A DNA stretch of 7,865 nucleotides from Cyanobacteriota bacterium (lineage in GTDB: Bacteria > Cyanobacteriota > Cyanobacteriia > Phormidesmidales > Phormidesmidaceae), in contig JAQCKL010000196.1 in NCBI GenBank assembly GCA_027592485.1, positions 1 through 7,865 of the forward strand, written 5' to 3'. A model generated the notes under the pieces. The model had not been told where the DNA came from, did not search any database, and worked only from the letters and a program-made list of their open reading frames with translations. Of this stretch, positions 4,583 to 7,865 are shown in pieces (the stretch's first letter is position 1; each line of letters begins with the position of its first letter). The position numbers and the translations under genes are program-made.

Positions 4583-6922
4583 ATGGGGAATCGGAATATG
4601 GGTAAGGGAATCGGAACCAGCCATAGCCACGAGAGTGCCATCGGCCATGTCACCGGCCAGGCGATTTACACCGATGACCAGCGACGTCTGGCGGGGATGC
4701 TGCACCTATGGCCGGTGCAGGCCCCCCATGCCCACGCCCGGATTGTGCGCATGGATGTCGCAGCCGCAGCGGCGGTAGCGGGGGTAATCACCACGGTGAC
4801 GGCAGCGGATATTACCGGCGTCAACAATATCGGCTCGATCGTCGCCGATGAAGAACTCTTACCCATCGACCGGGTGAGTTATTGGGGCCAGGCGGTGGCT
4901 TGGGTGGTGGGCGAAACCGAGGAAGCGGCACGGTTAGGAGCCTTGCAAGTAGAGATCGAGTATGAACCGCTAGAACCGTTATTGGATTTGGCCGAGGCGA
5001 TCGCCCAGCACAGCTTCCATGGCGGCACCCAAACCGTGCAGCGGGGGGATCCCATCACCGCTCTGGCCCAAGCCGAGACTCGCCTCAGGGGCGAAGTTAC
5101 GATGGGCGGGCAAGATCACTTCTATCTCGAAACCCATGCCAGTTGGGTGATTCCAGCCCCTGACGGCAGCTACCAGGTTTACGCCGGCACCCAGCATCCC
5201 ACCGAAACCCAAGCGGCGATCGCCCATATCCTCGACATTCCCCGCAGCCATGTGGTCGTCACCTGTCTCCGCATGGGGGGTGGCTTCGGTGGCAAAGAAA
5301 CCCAAGCCAACCTGATGGCCGCAGCGGCAGCGATCGCCGCCCAAAAAACTGGGCGTCCGGTGCGGGTGCGGCTCAACCGCCAACAAGACATGACGATGAC
5401 CGGCAAGCGCCACAGCTTCCTGGCCCAATACCAGGTGGGCTTTACCCACGAGGGGATGATTACCGCCGTCGATGTGGATCTGTTTGCCGATGGGGGCTGG
5501 AGTACCGATTTGTCGCCGTTAGTGGTGCAGGCCGCCGTTCTTCGCATCGACAATGCCTACTACGTGCCCGATTTCGCAGTGCGGGGGCGGGTGGTCAAAA
5601 CCCACAAAGTCTCTAATACCGCCTTTCGAGGGTTTGGCTCCCCTCAGGGAGTATTTGTGATGGAAGAAATCGTGGAGCGGGTGGCCCACACCCTGGGTTT
5701 GCCCCCCGACCAGGTGCGGGAGCGCAACTTTTACCGGGGATCCGGTGAGACCAACACCACCCCTTACGGCCAGGAGGTCCGGGATAACCGGATTCAGCGG
5801 ATCTGGGATGAGTTGAAAACCACCGCTAATTTCGAGGTGCGACAGGGGGAAGTCGCTCAGTTTAACGCCACCCATCCCCACCGCAAACGGGGCCTGTCCA
5901 TCTGCCCAATTAAATTTGGCATTTCCTTTACCTCCCAAACCCCCAACCAGGCCGGAGCCCTGATCTTGATTTATCTGGATGGCAGCATTCAGCTCAACCA
6001 TGGCGGTACGGAAATGGGCCAGGGTCTACATACCAAGATGTTGCAGGTGGCGGCCCGCGCCCTGGGGGTCAAACTGAGTCGATTTCGGATCATGCCCACC
6101 AGCACCGACAAGGTGCCCAACACCTCCGCCACAGCGGCCTCCAGCGGTTCGGACCTGAATGGTCAAGCAGTTAAAGATGCCTGTGACGGCATCAAGGCGC
6201 GGCTCAGCCCCGTCGCCGCTCGAATGCTGGACCTATATGCCCCTGAGGAACTGGTGTTTGCGGACGATTGGGTCTATTGCGCTGGGCAGCCCGACTGTCG
6301 GGTCAGCTTTGATGCGGTGGTGCAGGAGGCCTATAATCGCCGGGTCAGTCTCTCGGCAACGGGCTACTACCGCACCCCCAATATCTATTTCGACAAGGAA
6401 ACCGGCCAAGGTCGCCCCTTTTACTATTTTGTCTACAGTGCAGCGGTGAGCGAGGTGGAGGTGGATGGCTTTACCGGCACCTTTAAGCTGCGCCGGGTGG
6501 ATATTGTCCATGATGTGGGGGAGTCGCTGAATCCGCTGGTGGATCGGGGACAAATCGAGGGGGCCTTTACCCAGGGGATGGGCTGGCTGACCATGGAGGA
6601 GCTGGTGTGGGCAGCCGATGGCCGCCCTTTGGTCACCGCCCCTAGCACCTACAAAATCCCCACCATTAGCGAAATTCCAGAGCAGTTTAATGTGCATCTG
6701 CTGACGCGGGCGTCTCAAGATGGCACTATCTATGGCAGTAAGGCGGTGGGGGAACCGCCGTTGTTATTGGCGTTTTCAGTGCGGCAGGCGTTGAGGGCGG
6801 CGGCGATCGCCTTTGGCGAGACCGATTGGGTGCCCTTAGCCTCCCCGGCCACACCGGAAGCGATCTTGCATGCCATTGAATCGGCTAAGTCAGCCGCATC
6901 CGTTTCAGTTAAGAGTGATTGA
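4583..6922 (+). CDS. xdhB: Xanthine dehydrogenase large subunit XdhB (molybdopterin-binding)
   Basis: XdhB hydroxylates hypoxanthine to xanthine and xanthine to urate at a molybdenum-pterin centre in the cytoplasm, passing electrons to XdhA. The 779 residues match the family length. HESAIGHVTGQAIYTDD (16-32) opens the conserved part. Recalled against bovine xanthine oxidase, the key residues are present: Q177 in GGQDHFYLETH (Gln767), E239 in GGGFGGKET (Glu802), R349 in NTAFRGFG (Arg880), F445 and F449 in KFGISFT (Phe1005 and Phe1009, which sandwich the purine), and E724 in GEPP (catalytic Glu1261). The pterin loop GGTEMGQGLHTK is at 474-485. Keeping both Glu802 and Arg880 equivalents favours xanthine dehydrogenase over aldehyde oxidase. 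The ATG at 4598 (residue 6) is an alternative start, has GGGGA upstream and fits the usual N-terminus better. No xdhC is visible nearby. Confidence 0.95.
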   Translation: MGNRNMGKGIGTSHSHESAIGHVTGQAIYTDDQRRLAGMLHLWPVQAPHAHARIVRMDVAAAAAVAGVITTVTAADITGVNNIGSIVADEELLPIDRVSYWGQAVAWVVGETEEAARLGALQVEIEYEPLEPLLDLAEAIAQHSFHGGTQTVQRGDPITALAQAETRLRGEVTMGGQDHFYLETHASWVIPAPDGSYQVYAGTQHPTETQAAIAHILDIPRSHVVVTCLRMGGGFGGKETQANLMAAAAAIAAQKTGRPVRVRLNRQQDMTMTGKRHSFLAQYQVGFTHEGMITAVDVDLFADGGWSTDLSPLVVQAAVLRIDNAYYVPDFAVRGRVVKTHKVSNTAFRGFGSPQGVFVMEEIVERVAHTLGLPPDQVRERNFYRGSGETNTTPYGQEVRDNRIQRIWDELKTTANFEVRQGEVAQFNATHPHRKRGLSICPIKFGISFTSQTPNQAGALILIYLDGSIQLNHGGTEMGQGLHTKMLQVAARALGVKLSRFRIMPTSTDKVPNTSATAASSGSDLNGQAVKDACDGIKARLSPVAARMLDLYAPEELVFADDWVYCAGQPDCRVSFDAVVQEAYNRRVSLSATGYYRTPNIYFDKETGQGRPFYYFVYSAAVSEVEVDGFTGTFKLRRVDIVHDVGESLNPLVDRGQIEGAFTQGMGWLTMEELVWAADGRPLVTAPSTYKIPTISEIPEQFNVHLLTRASQDGTIYGSKAVGEPPLLLAFSVRQALRAAAIAFGETDWVPLASPATPEAILHAIESAKSAASVSVKSD

Positions 6923-7425
6923 TGAGTACCTTTGTAGCGCTAGATTTTGAGACGGCGGATCGGGGGCGAGACAGTGCCTGCGCGATCGGTTTGGTGCGGG
7001 TGGAAAGTAACCAAATCGTGGATCGGCTCCATTGCCTCATCCGTCCCCCAAGGGTGCGATTTGAATTCACCCATGTTCACAACATCCGGTGGAGTGATGT
7101 GGCGGAGCAACCGACCTTTGGCGAGCTGTGGCCGATCATCAAGGATGTGTTCAGCGGGGCAGAGTTTATCGCGGCCCACAATGCCTCTTTTGATAAAGGC
7201 GTTTTAAATGCCTGCTGTCTGGCCCATGGGATTGCCCAGCCGCCGCAAAATTTTGTCTGTACCGTCAAGCTGGCCCGTCAAACCTGGAATATCCGTCCTA
7301 CAAAACTGCCCAATGTCTGTGATTTTTTGGGGATTGAACTTAATCATCACGATGCTATGTCTGATGCAGAAGCCTGCGCTCATATCGTTCTAGCAGCAGA
7401 ATCGTCATTGCATAAGGGTGGCTGA
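6922..7425 (+). CDS. DEDDh-family 3'-5' exonuclease (DnaQ/ExoX-like)
   Basis: This 167-residue protein is a single exonuclease domain of the type that removes nucleotides from DNA or RNA 3' ends with two metal ions. All three motifs are visible: ExoI ALDFET with D8 and E10; ExoII HNASFDKGVL (86-95) with D91; and ExoIII-epsilon HHDAMSD (142-148) with H143 as general base and D148. It lacks the C-terminal segment by which the E. coli proofreading subunit epsilon (243 residues) binds the polymerase, so a free-standing ExoX- or RNase T-like enzyme is more likely than a replicase subunit. The substrate cannot be told. The ATG at 6922 shares one base with the xdhB stop (TGATG, 6920-6924), which means co-transcription and probable translational coupling. 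An in-frame TTG at 6919 is less likely. I know of no link between this family and purine oxidation; the pairing may be incidental. Confidence 0.92.
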   Translation: MSTFVALDFETADRGRDSACAIGLVRVESNQIVDRLHCLIRPPRVRFEFTHVHNIRWSDVAEQPTFGELWPIIKDVFSGAEFIAAHNASFDKGVLNACCLAHGIAQPPQNFVCTVKLARQTWNIRPTKLPNVCDFLGIELNHHDAMSDAEACAHIVLAAESSLHKGG

Positions 7426-7448
7426 CAAAGACATGAGCTAGATATCAT

Positions 7449-7658
7449 CTATCGCACTGCCACAAAATGGAGGTCTACATCTTTTCCATCAATTTCAAGT
7501 AGGGACAGATGGATTTCATGAGTTATATAAATGCTGATTGATTTTATTATTGCCTTTGATAGAGGAATTATCGTAAGCTCATTTTGCAATGAATCAACTA
7601 GCATTAGCCCCCGCATTGATTTTAGATAGATCTTAAAATAACTCACCAAATCAACCAC
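7449..7658 (-). CDS. Doubtful small hypothetical protein or gene remnant
   Basis: This is a 69-codon minus-strand ORF starting at GTG 7658, convergent with the exonuclease and ending 24 bases from it. The frame stays open a further 14 codons upstream (including GHYFTKKR) without an ATG, until a TAG. An ATG at 7716 opens a neighbouring frame (MNRGKIGSTL, then stop). Loss of a single T in the TTT near 7690-7692 would join it to this ORF, giving about 88 residues. That would fit a frameshifted gene, or chance. The protein is rich in I, L and K, with no motif I recognise. Like the gene at 1222-2118, it is AT-rich and lacks HIP1. Confidence 0.3.
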   Translation of the reverse strand: MVDLVSYFKIYLKSMRGLMLVDSLQNELTIIPLSKAIIKSISIYITHEIHLSLLEIDGKDVDLHFVAVR

Positions 7659-7710
7659 TCTTTTCTTTGTGAAATAATGTCCGTCACAAAGTAGAACCTA
7701 TTTTCCCGCG

Positions 7711-7743
7711 ATTCATATTTAAAGGTTTTTATTTAATATGAAT
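7711..7743. repeat. 9-bp inverted repeat in AT-rich DNA
   Basis: ATTCATATT (7711-7719) and AATATGAAT (7735-7743) are perfect inverted copies with 15 bases between them. With one bulged base the stem extends by three pairs. It lies just downstream of the minus-strand promoter candidate and overlaps the ATG at 7716, so it could be an operator or leader hairpin. AT-rich sequence makes chance palindromes more likely. Confidence 0.45.
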
Positions 7744-7746
7744 GAA

Positions 7747-7777
7747 ATTTTATTTTTCCCCTGGCTTAGGTTGTCAA
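7747..7777 (-). promoter_or_regulatory. Weak promoter candidate for minus-strand transcription
   Basis: On the minus strand there is a perfect TTGACA (7772-7777), then 19 bases, then TAAAAT (7747-7752), five of six matches to the sigma-70 -10 consensus. The spacing is two bases longer than ideal. It would drive transcription toward the ATG at 7716 and the ORF ending at 7449. Confidence 0.35.
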
Positions 7778-7865
7778 AATCTTTTCAGGCAAGCAATTTT
7801 GGTAAGTGTCCCAGGGTCTATCCAGGCTTAATAGCTAGGATCGTGGTTGATGGAACATCTGCATC

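Noticed and set aside
4979..6001. Long minus-strand ORFs opposite xdhB (156, 124 and 160 codons)
   Set aside because: They lie antisense to strongly conserved xdhB motifs, are rich in G, H, P and R as expected for mirror frames of high-GC coding sequence, and match no family.
4583..6922. Carbon monoxide dehydrogenase or aldehyde oxidase as the identity of the large subunit
   Set aside because: The residues equivalent to bovine Glu802 and Arg880 and the FGISF motif are those of xanthine dehydrogenase, and the flavin and 2Fe-2S parts are fused in XdhA, whereas CO dehydrogenases use separate subunits.
6922..7425. Proofreading epsilon subunit of DNA polymerase III
   Set aside because: At 167 residues it has only the exonuclease domain and no room for the polymerase-binding tail.

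Overview
The window looks like chromosomal DNA from a cyanobacterium, probably filamentous. The main sign is the HIP1 octamer GCGATCGC, present at nine places (near 254, 761, 2830, 3765, 4017, 4997, 5216, 5330 and 6803). A consensus NtcA-type promoter and repeat families of a kind common in cyanobacteria agree with this. No species can be named from the sequence alone.

Layout, left to right. (1) 1-703: the C-terminal half of an NCS2/AzgA-type purine permease. It has no start and lies directly against sequence that resembles the end of an insertion sequence, so the gene appears interrupted. (2) 704-1221: non-coding, AT-rich. (3) 1222-2118, minus strand: an unrecognised single-pass membrane protein with a juxtamembrane coiled coil, preceded by a promoter-like region carrying a near-perfect 16-bp palindrome. 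(4) 2119-2795: non-coding, with a perfect 19-bp hairpin, a second 9-bp hairpin, a degenerate repeat and a candidate NtcA-activated promoter. (5) 2796-4211: xdhA (2Fe-2S/FAD subunit of xanthine dehydrogenase). (6) 4212-4582: a gap filled by nested repeats, including a MITE-like element of about 148 bp. (7) 4583-6922: xdhB (molybdopterin subunit), whose stop overlaps the start of (8) 6922-7425, a DEDDh 3'-5' exonuclease. (9) 7426-7865: AT-rich, with a doubtful 69-residue minus-strand ORF.

How the genes may work together. The permease would import hypoxanthine, guanine or related bases, and XdhAB would oxidise hypoxanthine and xanthine to urate. That is the entry to using purines as a nitrogen source. 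A consensus NtcA site with a correctly spaced -10 box upstream of xdhA fits nitrogen control. The permease looks broken and xdhA and xdhB have been pushed apart by mobile DNA, so the locus may be decaying or rewired. No xdhC (cofactor-insertion chaperone), urate oxidase or allantoin gene is in the window. The exonuclease is translationally coupled to xdhB but has no known part in purine catabolism.

The GC-rich, HIP1-containing xdh block contrasts with AT-rich, HIP1-free DNA around 800-2640 and 7430-7865, which may have a different origin. All functional calls rest on motif reading by eye; no database search was run.
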